A stretch of DNA of 64,000 bases from Poecilobothrus nobilitatus (Eukaryota; Arthropoda; Insecta; Diptera; Dolichopodidae): NCBI GenBank assembly GCA_947095535.1, contig OX352774.1, positions 232,773,825 to 232,837,824 on the forward strand, given 5' to 3'. The notes beneath the pieces are model-generated. The model saw only the letters and a program-made list of their open reading frames with translations. It was not told the DNA's origin and did no database searches. A program made the position numbers and the translations under genes. Shown here piece after piece: positions 37,200 through 48,543 of this stretch (positions are counted from its first letter, which is position 1; each line of letters begins with the position of its first letter).

Positions 37200-37661
37200 C
37201 ATATTTATATTTAGATAATTATCTCGAAAACGGTAAAGGATAAGAGAAAATTATAAGATCTTAAATTGAAGCTGAGGAATAGGTGATTTTGAAAATGATA
37301 CTTTAATGAAATGATAAATTGATACAATAATAACGAATGCAAAAATTACAGTTATTTTAAAAACAATGTAAAATATCAATATTTTTCGTATTTAAAATCT
37401 TGTAACTCTTCAACTATGAAAGATAAGTTGAAATATTATTGTGAAAGCCCATAGCTTCAGCTAGTTACTGACATGTAACCGAATCTTCTATGTTATACAG
37501 GGATTGTTATTTCTTTAAAAAGTTAACGAAAATACTTTGAAGGCCGTTATCTTGGAAACCGTTAGAAATAAACCCCTAAGTTGTTATGACCTTTAAGTTT
37601 TATGACCTTTGTTATGACCGTTCTTCGTGACCTTTAAGTTCCGAACACCCTGTATATTTTC
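37200..37661 (-). repeat. Interspersed repeat with ACAGGGTG end and internal modules
   Basis: Reading the minus strand, TATACAGGGTGTTCGGAAC begins at about 37656. Modules such as AACGGTTTCCAAGATAACGG (about 37548-37567) and CCGTTTTCGAGATAATTATC (about 37217-37236) follow. Another TATACAGGG occurs in opposite orientation at 37494, giving a 9-bp terminal match for the 37494-37661 portion. I recall repeats of this general style as common in insect genomes, but the class is not determined here. Confidence 0.45.
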
Positions 37662-37859
37662 AATATACAATGTTCTATATATAATAATATTATGGATAAT
37701 TACTTTTAATTTTGGAATAAATATTTATTAAAAAAAAAATTAAAAAATACATTAAATTGTCATCAATTAGTTTTCATCGAATAATTTTAATACCTAACGG
37801 ATAATCATAATCATTTTAATACCTAACGGATAAATCATAAGCATTAATAACCGCAATTC
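37662..37859. other. AT-rich spacer with a small duplication
   Basis: TTTTAATACCTAACGGATAA occurs at about 37785 and 37816, forming a short tandem duplication of about 31 bp. Nothing else is recognised. Confidence 0.5.
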
Positions 37860-37898
37860 ATCCTGTTGTGCAAAACTTGTGAGTTATTTCTTCATAAT

Positions 37899-37922
37899 AT
37901 ACTCATAGCTTGCTACGAGTAT
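37899..37922. promoter_or_regulatory. 24-bp palindrome upstream of a candidate first exon
   Basis: ATACTCATAGC-TT-GCTACGAGTAT is an inverted repeat with 11-bp arms and one mismatch. It sits about 80 bp upstream of the ATG at 38000 in a patch of clearly higher G+C. It could be a protein-binding palindrome or a chance foldback. No function is assigned. Confidence 0.25.
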
Positions 37923-37999
37923 ACGGTGCGCAGCTCTTAGTAAAACTTTGTGCAAACGGCCTTCTTTAAGTGTGACATTAGTTCGATTTACGGATCAAA

Positions 38000-38032
38000 A
38001 TGTTTCGTTTTTCGATCAAAAAACAATATAAT
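38000..38032 (+). CDS. Candidate first coding exon (11 codons)
   Basis: The start context CAAAATG matches the usual insect preference. The frame reads MFRFSIKKQYN and stops exactly at a strong donor, AAT/GTAAGTAG (38033), leaving phase 0. About 140 bp upstream is more complex and G+C-richer than the surroundings, as expected of a promoter and 5' UTR. No acceptor with a compatible open second exon was found within the next few hundred bases, so a long first intron would be needed. Evidence is limited to signals. I do not recognise the peptide. Confidence 0.2.
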
Positions 38033-38262
38033 GTAAGTAGATACATATTTATTTTGAATATCAATCCTTATGCTATTTTTTTGTTTTTGAGTTGCTATTT
38101 ATTATTACTTAATATAATCATTTATTTTAGTTGTAAGCATTTTTAAATGAAATAAAAAGCAAAACAATACATTTTAAACCAAAAACCACGTTATTTTTTT
38201 AAAAGTTTGACCGAATGTTAATGTATATTGGAATAGATTTGTACGGGATTTGATTGATTTAT

Positions 38263-38316
38263 TATACGGCTTTTCGTTTTATGGGCAACTTTTCCGCAAC
38301 GTATCTAAGCCGTATA
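38263..38316. other. Stem-loop, 10-bp perfect arms with 34-base loop
   Basis: TATACGGCTT (38263-38272) pairs with AAGCCGTATA (38307-38316), and an inner CGTT...AACG can extend the structure. It sits in a G+C-richer patch. The frame starting ATGGGCAACTTTTCC (38281) runs to a donor-like GTGAGT at 38324 but overlaps the stem and has no upstream open exon. I favour a structural or mobile-element origin over coding. Confidence 0.4.
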
Positions 38317-38324
38317 GCAAGATG

Positions 38325-41269
38325 TGAGTATATTATACACATTTTTTTCTATTATTTTTACTTTAATAATAAATAAGTCAGTTTAAATCAATTTTTTCCA
38401 ATTTCCTCCTATACCTAATTACAGAGAAAAAAATCCTTAAATTTAAAATAAAATATGTTCCAATATATTTTCCTTTTTTTTTCCAATTTTTCAACTTAAA
38501 TATTCTTACATATAAATCATTTTTAAATGACTTGACATTAAACTTTGACATTTATCTAACTATATCGCATTTTAAAAGTTTTTGTTTTATTTTTTATTTT
38601 ATTTCTTTTGCACAATAATAATAAAAAAATCGGTTTTTTTTTTAAAGTTAAATCAACATCATCATCGGCATCATAATCAAAATGTCATTTTTATAATCAT
38701 TATCAATGGCAAATAATATCATCAATATGATGGACAATCATTATAAATTACTTAAAGCTAAAAATCGATTACATAGATCATTTGAATTTCTTTTCTTTTT
38801 TCTATTGTTATATTGTAATAAAAAGAGAAAAAGAGATAACACTAAAGATGAAATAGGAAAAACTTGAAAAAAGCAAAAAAAAAAAAAAAACCAACAATAA
38901 ATTACAATTAATTCTATAGTAAAAGCATAACATTTTTCTCATTATTGTACTTTAAAATTTATTTCATTCCGATTTTCTTTTGAAAATGAAAAATAAAGTT
39001 TGTTCGAATTTAAAATGACATTTCTCATCACTTTTATTAAAGGATCAATTTTTTAATTGATGATTCCTTCTTGTCTTGTTGCATAACTAAAACAAAAAAC
39101 AAAAAAACGTTAAAAACAAAAACAGGTCTTTTTGATTTAATTGAATTCGACTATTTTTTGACAGTTAAATTAATACACAGAATGACAGAAAAATAAAGAA
39201 ACTGTAAAACTAAGAATTATTAACGGAAATAATAAAGACATTTCCAATTAATTTTTATTTTTCAGACAACATTTTCACAAAAAAATCATCTTCTAAAAGA
39301 CAAAACTAATTTTATATTTTATATTTGGGAAAAGGAATCCCACATATTACAATATAAAAATGCATATAACGGATTAAATGTATAACGGTATTTTATGATA
39401 TGACATTTATTGCTTGAATAATTATATGCCAACCTAGATATTTTTAGTTCGCACTTAGAGTCTTGTCACATCTGAATGAATATAACGATGCGTATATATA
39501 TATTTCCTATACCTATAAGTTATAAATTAAGAACAATATTAATCTATCTCGTTCTTTCAATTTGTTTGTACATTTGGTTTTTGAACAGCCGCATAAAATT
39601 GAGATTATATACTTTTTTTTTTTTTGGAATTTAAATTTTTATTAAAATTGTTCCGTAAAGAAAATTGTGAAAAATGAAAAGATATTTTTTTTCAATTTTA
39701 AGTAAAGTCTATTTTATACAAAACTAAAAAATGGGCTTTATTTATCTAAAAATATTATATGTTTAAAATATATTATGTTTGGTTTTATAAAGTTGAAAAC
39801 AAATATGCTGTCAATATTGACATTGTCAGATTGCAAAAAAAATTGTATAGGAAATCCTCTAAAAGATGGACAGATAATATTAACTAACATCGTTTTTTTT
39901 AATTTTTTTTTTAAATTTTCTAAAATATCGAACAAAAACGAAGCCTTTCTTATATGCTATCAATCTTTTACGGCTTTTATATTTGAAAGAGCTATAATGA
40001 ATAAATAATAAAATTTTTTTTTTTTTTCATCCAATATTGAAATTTATTTTTGTTCATCATGAAGAAAAATTTATCTTTTTAATTCACTTCCTTTTCAAAA
40101 CAAAACAAAAAGAAAAAATAAACAGCTTTTGTGTTTTTAGTAATTTGTAATATTCGATTGTATCAATATTCGATTCCCTCTATTGAATTTTCAAAAGTAT
40201 AGAAATTTATATAGTACAATTTATTCGTAGCTTTAGTTTTAACAGTAATTATGGATTTTTGTGATAGTTCTATCATTTTGTTCCATGTAATTCGTCGTAA
40301 TTCGGGATTGTTTTAACAAAAATGATTGTAAAATTTTTCAAGATTTTATTATAGTTAAGTATCGAGTCAGTCAATTTAATACAACATACAAGGCATTATC
40401 ATAGTTTCTTTTCTCGTATAGGTTGACATTCACTTACGAGTAGTTAGATAATTTTTTTGCCATTATATGCAATTCCCGTTCATCGATTATTGATATTAAC
40501 AAAATTTATATTTTATATTTTTGTATTGGATTATGAATCATTTTTGTCCCTTTCATTTGCTTATTGTTCATCGTTAGTTTATGACATATTTCATTTATTT
40601 GAATTCATTTTTTTTTGTTCTGTGTCTTTATATTTGCCTTTAGAATTACAGTTTTTTTTTTTCTTTCAATATCATTCACTTTATATTTACTTACAAATAT
40701 GGTATAGGAAGAAGTATAAAAGATTATGCAATTTGTATATTTCCATTTGAAATGCAAACGAATATCATAATTAAACGCAATGAACGTGAAGTAGATTAAT
40801 TTCATTTTTCTTAGTGTGAAATTAAAACAAAACATCAAACGTCAAAATTGATGACGGAAAAAAAAAATGTTTTCCTCTTTGTCACTTTTTATCAATACAT
40901 TTTTAAATTATATTTCTGACAAAATTGCGTTTAGTGGCTAGTGTCGAAACATTCATATAGAAAGAAGTGAAATATAGAATTAATTTCTATTAAAAATTCA
41001 AATATTAATTCAATTTTATCGAAAGAAAGGAAATTTTACTTTTATTCAATACATACTGAGATAAATTTAATTTTGATCAAAACTAAAAAATTTAAATAAA
41101 ACTAAAAAGAAGTCATTTCAATTTTTAGTTTTAATAAATTTTCGCGTTATTTATACTTTATTTGTCTCTACAGCCAGTTTATCACCGTTGTTTAAGAAAT
41201 CAAAAAAAAATTCTGTACCATCTCTAATGACATGTCTTAATAAATACAATTAATTCATTGACCACTGAT
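38325..41269. other. AT-rich stretch, nothing recognised
   Basis: Contains CAT-type simple sequence at 38652-38670 and many A/T runs. The overlapping open stretches at 39738-40008 and 40457-40838 are low-complexity and opposite-strand shadows. No gene is called. Confidence 0.5.
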
Positions 41270-41877
41270 TTCAGGCAAACTATTTAATCAATTCTGGCAT
41301 TTCAAGGTGAAGTTCTGCAACACAAAGTACTTAAGCATTTTGAGTATCGAACTGAATCAAAAATTTATTTGGTCAAAGCATATTTTTGATATAGCCAAAG
41401 GTGCAGCTAAGTGCTTAAGATTTTTGTATCGCTGCAAAGCTTACTTCACCCCTTCTGACCTTCTCAATATCTATAAAACGTACATTAGCCCGAAAATGGA
41501 GTATAATGCACACATTTAGGCAGGAGCCCTACAAACATCTCGAGGGATAACTCGATTAAGTGCAAAATAGAGCCGTACTGTTTGGTCATTGACCTTATTT
41601 TATGATACCTCGTAAGAGTAAGCACCTGTTCTAAAGAAATTAAACAATTAATGCCTCCACTCAAAGTTTTCCAGCGAAAACAAGGAGTGCAACAGATGCT
41701 CATCCCTACACTGTAGAGCTTTCAAAATGGCGTAATACAACTTATAAAAGTTCGTTTGTCATGCGCAAATAGCGGATTTGGAACCATATACCATCCTGTA
41801 TGTTTTCCAAAATTAGTGACTCATATATGTACGATATAAAAAGATTTAAGATGAGAATGTTTAACATCTTTCTTTGA
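41270..41877 (+). mobile_element. Jockey-like non-LTR retrotransposon relic: 3' end of reverse transcriptase ORF
   Basis: The frame at 41307-41519 encodes a segment with WSKHIFDIAKGAAKCLRFLY, then FTPSDLLNIYKTYISPKMEY. This is the thumb region that follows the catalytic palm in jockey-type reverse transcriptases. The expected tryptophan after NAHI is a TAG stop. Two further frames carry the continuation: LMPPLKVFQRK at about 41650 and HPYTVELSKWRNTTYKSSF at 41701. These are followed by RIWNHIPSCMF, ending at TGA 41875-41877. Multiple stops and frameshifts make this a dead fragment, and the palm domain with YADD is not present. Upstream sequence is not recognisable. Confidence 0.8.
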
Positions 41878-42165
41878 AGTTCTCCTCCAAATTTTTATAC
41901 CCATCCACCTTAATCCCAAATTCTCTAATCCTTATCTTTCCAGAAATTCTTTTTACATCCTTATCCCTAAAACCAAATTATGTATACATTTTGTATTAAA
42001 GGCTAAAGGGTGGTGGTGTTTAGTTGGTTAAAGCCCAATATTGCCTTAGAGGAACTTCGTGAAATTTCCTAGGTTGCTTTCGATGCTTCCCACCTTCCCA
42101 CGTAAAATAAAAATGATTAAAAATTGGGTTAAAGCATTTTAAATTTATGTTTAAATTTAAATTTA
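41878..42165 (+). other. Possible 3' tail of the retrotransposon relic with a tRNA-like block
   Basis: Directly downstream of the relic lies pyrimidine-rich sequence ending near 42000. GGTGGTGGTGTTTAGTTGGTTAAAGC (about 42006-42031) then resembles a tRNA A-box. The B-box candidate AACTTCGTGAAATTTC is poor. This could be the element's 3' UTR or a decayed SINE inserted next to it. Confidence 0.3.
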
Positions 42166-42838
42166 TGTTTTGTACCAGAAAAAAGAAAAAAAAAGTGACA
42201 TGGAAACTGTTTTATAATCTTAAAAGTCTTATTCTTTAATTTTCCCACCTAAACTTAAAAATATAAATTTTAGCTTTAATTGGTTTCAAATTATTGTACA
42301 CTGATCGTAAAAAAAAGTTTAAGTACACGAAACCAAATTAAATATTTCGTATCCGTCACTGATATTAGTATATTTACCTTTAGAATATAAATTGCATGTA
42401 AAGTCAGGTTTTATTTTTTTTTTCAATAAAAGTAAAATTGATTGATGGGTGCTTAGCGAACCAAAAACAAGCAAAAATAAGCGACAGTTAAGCAATAAAA
42501 AAATGTTCAAAATTGGAGTTTATAGATGTTGGTTAATTTTTGTTTTTCATTTTTTTTTTTTGGTAATGTTTGTCTTTACAAATTAAATTTGATTAAACTT
42601 ACTATAATAATGGATTTTTAATTAATATAATTCCGTATAGACTTATTGGTTGTAACTCATTTTAAGTACATATAAAAGAAATTTGAAAGAGAAAAATTAA
42701 ATGATTTTTTTGAACTTGTAAATATTTTTTACTTAGTTAATTCGCTAGTCCATCCGACATATGTATACCTAAGATTAAATAAATTAAATTTACAATAATA
42801 TATTTCATTATACCTGTACAAAAATTCTTTCTTAGAAT
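42166..42838. other. AT-rich stretch, nothing recognised
   Basis: No gene or element is supported. Open stretches at 42319-42510 and 42729-42947 (minus) show no family motif. Confidence 0.45.
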
Positions 42839-43078
42839 CCCCTGTCCTTTCGACCACATTTGCTATTGTAATTGAACAAGATACATCGGTGGATTCGAAT
42901 AGCTTCCATACAATTCTATGTGCTTTTATGGGCCCTTTCGGCCGCATGATAACTAAAACAAAAAAAATAATAAAACTAGGATTATAAATTTTTCACCATT
43001 TCATTGTTATAAAAATTTCACCTTTGCTATTAAAATTAAAGAAGATCTATCAGCGGATTCATAGGTATCTCCCATATA
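42839..43078 (+). repeat. Diverged 164-bp tandem repeat, possibly from a second Helentron-like element
   Basis: TTTGCTATTGTAATTGAACA at 42859 recurs as TTTGCTATTAAAATTAAAGA at 43023. Each is followed by GATACATCGGTGGATTC or GATCTATCAGCGGATTC. The second unit ends GGTATCTCCCATATA, close to the GGTACCTCCCATACA motif of the 16.7 kb array. The repeat is interrupted by the pogo-like MITE that follows. Confidence 0.45.
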
Positions 43079-43663
43079 CAGTCAAACCTAGTTAAGTGAA
43101 ACCTGGGTAAATGGAAAACCTCTATAAAAGTAACTCTCACCTTGGTCACTACATTTTAGTGATAAAAAACCTCCGTAAGTGAGATTTTTTGACCTCTATA
43201 ATTGGATCTTAAATTCAAAATTTTTACCTCTCTAACTGAAATTTTATAATTCGTACCTCTTTTAATGGCACAATTTTTTTCACTTCTTTACATTACAAAA
43301 ATTTGTATTTTTTTTATTTTGCTGAATTTAAAATATTTACGTTAAAGAACCGCTATTTTTGTGTTTGTAAGAACATTTTGGATTAATATAGGTATCTATT
43401 CAGATTTTGTTAGTTCTAGTTTGTTAATTGGCTAGTTATAAGCTAAAATGCATAAAAAATTTTTTTTTTGCTGTAAGTAATTAAAAATTAAAAATTTTTT
43501 TAAACTTTCAAAACGGTTTAACTTCCAAATTTCCAGAAACCTCTTTAATTGGAACAATTTGCATAAAAAACTTTGCTGAGTGGAAAACTGCATAAGAGAA
43601 CTACCTCTATTAGTGGAATAAAACTACTTGCCCCTAGAGGTTCAACTTATCCAGGTTTGACTG
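43079..43663. mobile_element. pogo/Tigger-like MITE, 585 bp, TA target site
   Basis: The ends are inverted copies. The left is CAGTCAAACCTAGTTAAGTG and the right, read on the minus strand, is CAGTCAAACCTGGATAAGTT, identical over the first 11 bases and then similar. Both are flanked by TA. CAGT-starting ends with AACCT and a TA duplication are typical of pogo/Tigger-type Tc1-mariner elements. There is no transposase frame, so this is a non-autonomous element. Internally, variants of CCTCTNTAANTGGAA recur many times in one orientation (for example about 43118, 43166, 43191, 43228, 43256, 43540 and 43604). Confidence 0.75.
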
Positions 43664-45085
43664 TAACTTATTTATTTTTATATGAACTATTGAGTGAGTG
43701 ATTGAAGTGAGTTATTATCACTATTTAATTAAGCTTATTATACGAAATTTTTTCAAAAGACCTTAAGTTTTATTCCAATAACTTCTGCAAAATTTGGCTG
43801 GTCAAGCAAACAGCTTTACGTCGTTGTATGCGAATTTTACACACAACTTTGAAATTTTATAAAGTATTATTAAATTTTATGGAAACACCATATTATATAT
43901 TTATCATAGACTTGACACACTCAACTCTACACTCTTCCTCATTACTGCTAAAATCAATTTACTTTTTAGAAAAACTTCTAACTATCATAATATTATTTCC
44001 CATTATCATTTCATATTTGATGTTTCTGGTTAATTAGAAGTTTTTCTAGTAAAACTATTCAGTACAACTTTCAATATTGTCGAATTTTCTCTTTTATCTC
44101 ATTTCTTAACTAAAAGTCGAATTTAAGTTTTCATTTCAAGCGATTGGTTAAGCCAAAAATAAGCGGTTTTTTTTTTTTTTGGCAAACTGTGGATCAATTA
44201 CAGAATCAGATTATCGTTTCATTGTCTGTAAGACTTCAACAAAAGACAAAAATAATTGCGAAAGTTTGGAGTAATTTTGAAATACTTTTAAAAATAAATA
44301 AAAAAAAAAAAAATTTTGAAATTATATAATTTACATTTGATTCTGCTTAAAAATAATAAATTCTAGCTTAATATATTATTAGCTATTATAAAAAAAAAAA
44401 TTTTTTCTCATTTAAATTTCAATTGGAATTTTTCCAAAATATGTCTCTGAATAATAAATTCTGTATACAATTGAATTAGTATTTGCCAAATGAATGTTTT
44501 TAAAAAGATTAAGTATACTTAAATTACTAAAAAGAAAAAAAGCAAAAAATTAGATTTATAAGAAAAATTTATTTAATTTATTTAAAAAAATAAAATAATT
44601 TTATTTTTTAAATTAAAATTTAAAGGATTACAAAAGGAAGACACAATCAACATTTTTTATGCCAAAAAATTGTAAGAGATTCTTAAAGGATTACATATTA
44701 TTAAATAATTTTCTAAGATGGAAAATTATTATTTTTCTTTTTTTTTTTTGTAGCATTATTTTAAATTTTTTTTTTCATTTTTGCCGAGCCAAATTCTATC
44801 GAATATTACTGCTAATATTATTATTATTCTTTAAAAATAATTTTTAGAATATAAATATAAAAAATATTCCATTTTTTAATATAACTAACATTGTTCGTCT
44901 TTAGATAGTCCCAAGTTTTCGCGATATTTTGTATTATTTTCTAAAATTTTAAATTTTCTACTATATACGAGTAGGTATGTATATATAAAATCTTTCGATA
45001 TTTCTAGGAGCATATTACTTTTTCGAAAATAAACTGCCAGCAATAAAATTTATACAGATCTTTACTTTCTTAGAAGCAGTAGGAC
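43664..45085. other. AT-rich stretch, nothing recognised
   Basis: T and A runs only. The open stretches at 43828-44037, 44144-44329 and 44659-44847 are low-complexity with no recognisable domain. Confidence 0.45.
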
Positions 45086-45171
45086 TCATTTATAATACCC
45101 ACTGCCTGACAGGATAGGGTAGGGCAGTAGAGTAGAGCAGTACTCTGTCAGGCAGCGGGTATTATAAGTGA
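45086..45171. repeat. 86-bp hairpin: 27-bp arms, 32-base loop
   Basis: The left arm (45086-45112) contains TATAATACCCACTGCCTGAC and the right arm (45145-45171) is its inverse with two differences. The loop is G-rich with reiterated GGGTAGGGCAGTAGAGTAGAG. It is markedly G+C-richer than the flanks. It may be a tiny palindromic MITE or a transcribed hairpin. No target-site duplication is obvious. Confidence 0.85.
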
Positions 45172-48129
45172 AAACAAAATTCATGTTCATACACGTAGTA
45201 ATATAGGAACAGCACAATAGATCTATATGAAAAGGTCGTTCTGTTACTGTCGATGAATAGTTCTTGGCATAATTCGTTGAAAACTTATAATTTATTGAAC
45301 AAGTAAAATTATAGTAATTCGAGTACTCACAGAAAATATTTTAACCTTAGTGCAAATTAATTCAGGGATTGAGATGATTTAGTTCAATTAAATAATTCTT
45401 TTGAATTATTTCGTACCATATATTAGATGTACGTAAATGTATTTAGTTCAGAAAACTCTAGCTCTTGTATTTTGAACAAAGTTTTAACACAATTTTCCCT
45501 ATATACGTTGATAAATGTTGTTGTTGTTTTGTTGTTTGGTAGTGGAAATAGACAACTATTTTTATATTTAAGTCCTGCGATCCGTTGTGAAGCATAAATT
45601 TTAATAGATGCTGGTTTATCATAGCGGGTTATCAAGCCATACAACAGCCCTAAAGAATTGGTTAATAAATATTAAATTGTAAGATAAACTATTTTTGAGT
45701 AAATCGATTTGTACATTTAAGTTTTACAGATTACAAAAACCTATTATAAATCTCTAAACATATCTCTGAATAATTTATATTGAATTTAATAAATTAGAAT
45801 TTAAAATTTATATTTTTTTTTGTACTGGGCGAAACTCATACGCAAATCGCCAATCAAACCTTAAATTACGACGGTATTTATATTTTTCTTTTTGAGTTAT
45901 AAAATATGCTATGCCATAGCAATTGTAAGAATTTTAAATGATCCTCAAATTTAAAGATAATCTTGTTTTCTCTGCCAGATCTAAACTATGTATAATTGAA
46001 TTTCCCAATTCACAAACAAAATAAATAAAAAGTATAAGATATAATTATTCTTGATATATAAAAATAGTGCCAACGCTTTTAATAGCGTTAAGAGTAAGTA
46101 TTCATTCTTATTCGTAAACTTGGGATGTATAACTTTCTAGATTAGATATTAAAGATTTTTTTATACTGTTTATTGGTAAGAGTTTAACTTTTCATTAACA
46201 CTTTTAAAACTACTTTTTATTTTGTAGGTGATAATGATATCGAACACTACATACATATATATTATATGTACATATATATACATATATTTACCAATTTATT
46301 GTAATTTAAAATAAATCTGATGAAAAAAACGCATAACATAATATGCATGTACTGTAGATTTAATGTACAACTGGTTTTATTTCCATTTCCGGGTGTCGCA
46401 GGGGTATGAGTACTATTTTTATTACCATAAAAATTTGTTTAGAAATTATTTAAAAAATGTCAGAATTCTAATAAATAATTTTTTCATAAATTTACTGAGT
46501 ACCAGTCCAAGCCTATAGTTAAACTTAATATAAAAACATTAATTAATAATTTAAGGACAACTACAACATTATGGAAATTTTAAACCAAGTTAAGTCAATT
46601 AATATGTAACGTCTCATTAATATTAAAATTTTTGTTGAAATAGCTCTAAAACTAACGATCACACAGTTGAAATTAACATTAAAAATTATTTTCATTTACC
46701 TCAAAATGATGAACCTTTAAAAAACAAAGAATGGTAAATAATCGTAAAATATAAAACACTTACAAACGGACTAAAAGATCTACATACATACATACAAAAA
46801 TTCTAAAAACTCCTCATTTCTAAATTTACTAACACTAATCTAGAAATAATATCTCATTAAATTTTTAGTAACATTAAATTATAAAAAAAATCACTCATAA
46901 TTAGACTCAAAAAAAAAACTATAAAAAAAAACCGTTAATTCCTACAATATTTTTATTAAAAATATCCCATTTAAGAAAAAGATACTGTTTTTTTATACGC
47001 TATAAAAGGTCATATAAAACAAAAATAGAAACAAAACGGTTTAATTTTAGAAAATAACAGTTTTTTTTTTTTTATTTCAGGTTTTGAAATTGTGTTTTCC
47101 TTCTATTCACGGTCAAAAAAAAAAAAAGAAATAAAACGTTACTCAAGAAAATATCCGATAAATACTGTTATTTATTCTTCATAGTTATTTTTTACTCTAC
47201 TTGTACAAGTATACATATACCTACATATTATACACATGCATTTACAAAGTACCGTAAAAAAAGATTCTTAAGAATTTGTTATTGTTGTTTTTGTCTTTTT
47301 TTTTTATTGTTCCAGTTAAATAACTTTTGGGTACACAATAATGATAATAATCTTTATAGGATGACTTAACACAATTTGTTTTTGTTTTTTTTTTTGTTTT
47401 GTCCTTTTATCAAAAGGACACTTTTGTGTTTGTTTTTCATTATTACACTTGCAATGAATTAATTTTAATATGGCATTAATATGATAACTTCCAGTTTGTT
47501 ATCATTTTAGAAATAAAATTTTTTTTAACTTTTTTGCTCTGCAATAATTCTGTTCTGCTTTCATAATAATTTACTTGTATGAAGTCTTAAAGAGTTCATT
47601 GAAATTAAAAAAGTTCAAAATTTCAATAGAGGTCAAAACTTATAAACTTTCAACCTCTTGGAATTCTTTACTCAGCAGTCTGAAAACTCTAACTATAAGC
47701 AAAAGGAGTGATATTTGCGTCAGTTTTATTTGCGCCGACAACCAGCTACGCAAACTACAAAAAAGGCAAAAGTTGTTAGACAGAGTAAAAACTACACTAA
47801 AAAAAACAGTTAAAAAATAAAGTAGAAATAATAGAAACATCTAATTTATATTCCTACAGCTTAAGAAGCAGAAAAACAACAACAAATGATAATATTTTAC
47901 CCTATCCTATAGAACCTAAACTTATTTAGGTATACTATTTTCTATATTAAAAATATTTAGTAAACGATTGAAGACGAAGGCAGAATCTTCTTCAAAACCT
48001 CTCTTCACTGTTTTATTAAAACCTAAAACTTCGGTGTATATATTATATACGCTTTGATTATCGGTTTCACCGGTTCACCGGTAAATAAAATAAAATAAAC
48101 GGTAATTTTATAATTTACTTCTAGTTATA
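45172..48129. other. AT-rich stretch, nothing firmly recognised
   Basis: Includes TA/TG-rich simple sequence (46251-46290) and an A-rich tract (46740-47000). A plus-strand open stretch at 47575-47820 has mixed codons (containing SWNSLLSSLKTL) but no ATG and no clear splice sites, so it is not called a gene. Confidence 0.45.
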
Positions 48130-48133
48130 TTAA

Positions 48134-48445
48134 CACGTTAAGTCCCACGCTCATCACGTGTATCACTAGTGAACATCACTTAAAGCTTACAAAATTCCGC
48201 GCTAACCGGTGAACAAAAAAAAAAACTTGCGTTAAGTCTCAATGTATCATCGGTGACCATTTTAAAGGTAAAAAACAGTATATTAAATTGATTCGGGCTT
48301 TTGAGAACATTCAACAATGTTCACCGGTGGGACTTAACGTATGCAGGTGGGACTTAACGTAAGTTTATTTTTATGTTCAGCGGTGTGCTCGGGATTTTAA
48401 AACATTTAAGTGATGTTCATCGGTCATACACGTGGGATTCAACGT
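48134..48445. mobile_element. TTAA-flanked MITE with long terminal inverted repeats (piggyBac-type target)
   Basis: TTAA at 48130-48133 and 48446-48449 bounds a 312-bp element. Its left end ACGTTAAGTCCCACG matches the inverse of the right end (ACGTTGAATCCCACG on the minus strand). Pairing continues through GTGAACATCACTTAAA, CCG-GC, ACCG-TGAACA and a second ACTTGCGTTAAGTC, so each arm spans roughly 110-130 bp. The right arm carries an extra tandem copy of GGTGGGACTTAACGTA. A TTAA target suggests the piggyBac superfamily, an inference because no transposase is present and the tips are not classical CCC. Confidence 0.65.
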
Positions 48446-48543
48446 TTAAATAAAGTTTCCTTTTGTGATCAGTGCTTTGGTGATTTTTTTTTTAGTCAGG
48501 GCATTATTTTATTCTAACCCTTCGTAGCACTATTACATTTTAC

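Noticed and set aside
41485..41703. Minus-strand open frame
   Set aside because: Antisense shadow of the jockey-like relic.
47575..47820. 81-codon plus-strand frame with mixed residues
   Set aside because: It starts at TTG, has no in-frame ATG and no convincing acceptor, and is opposed by an overlapping antisense frame. Noted as a stretch to re-check with RNA-seq only.
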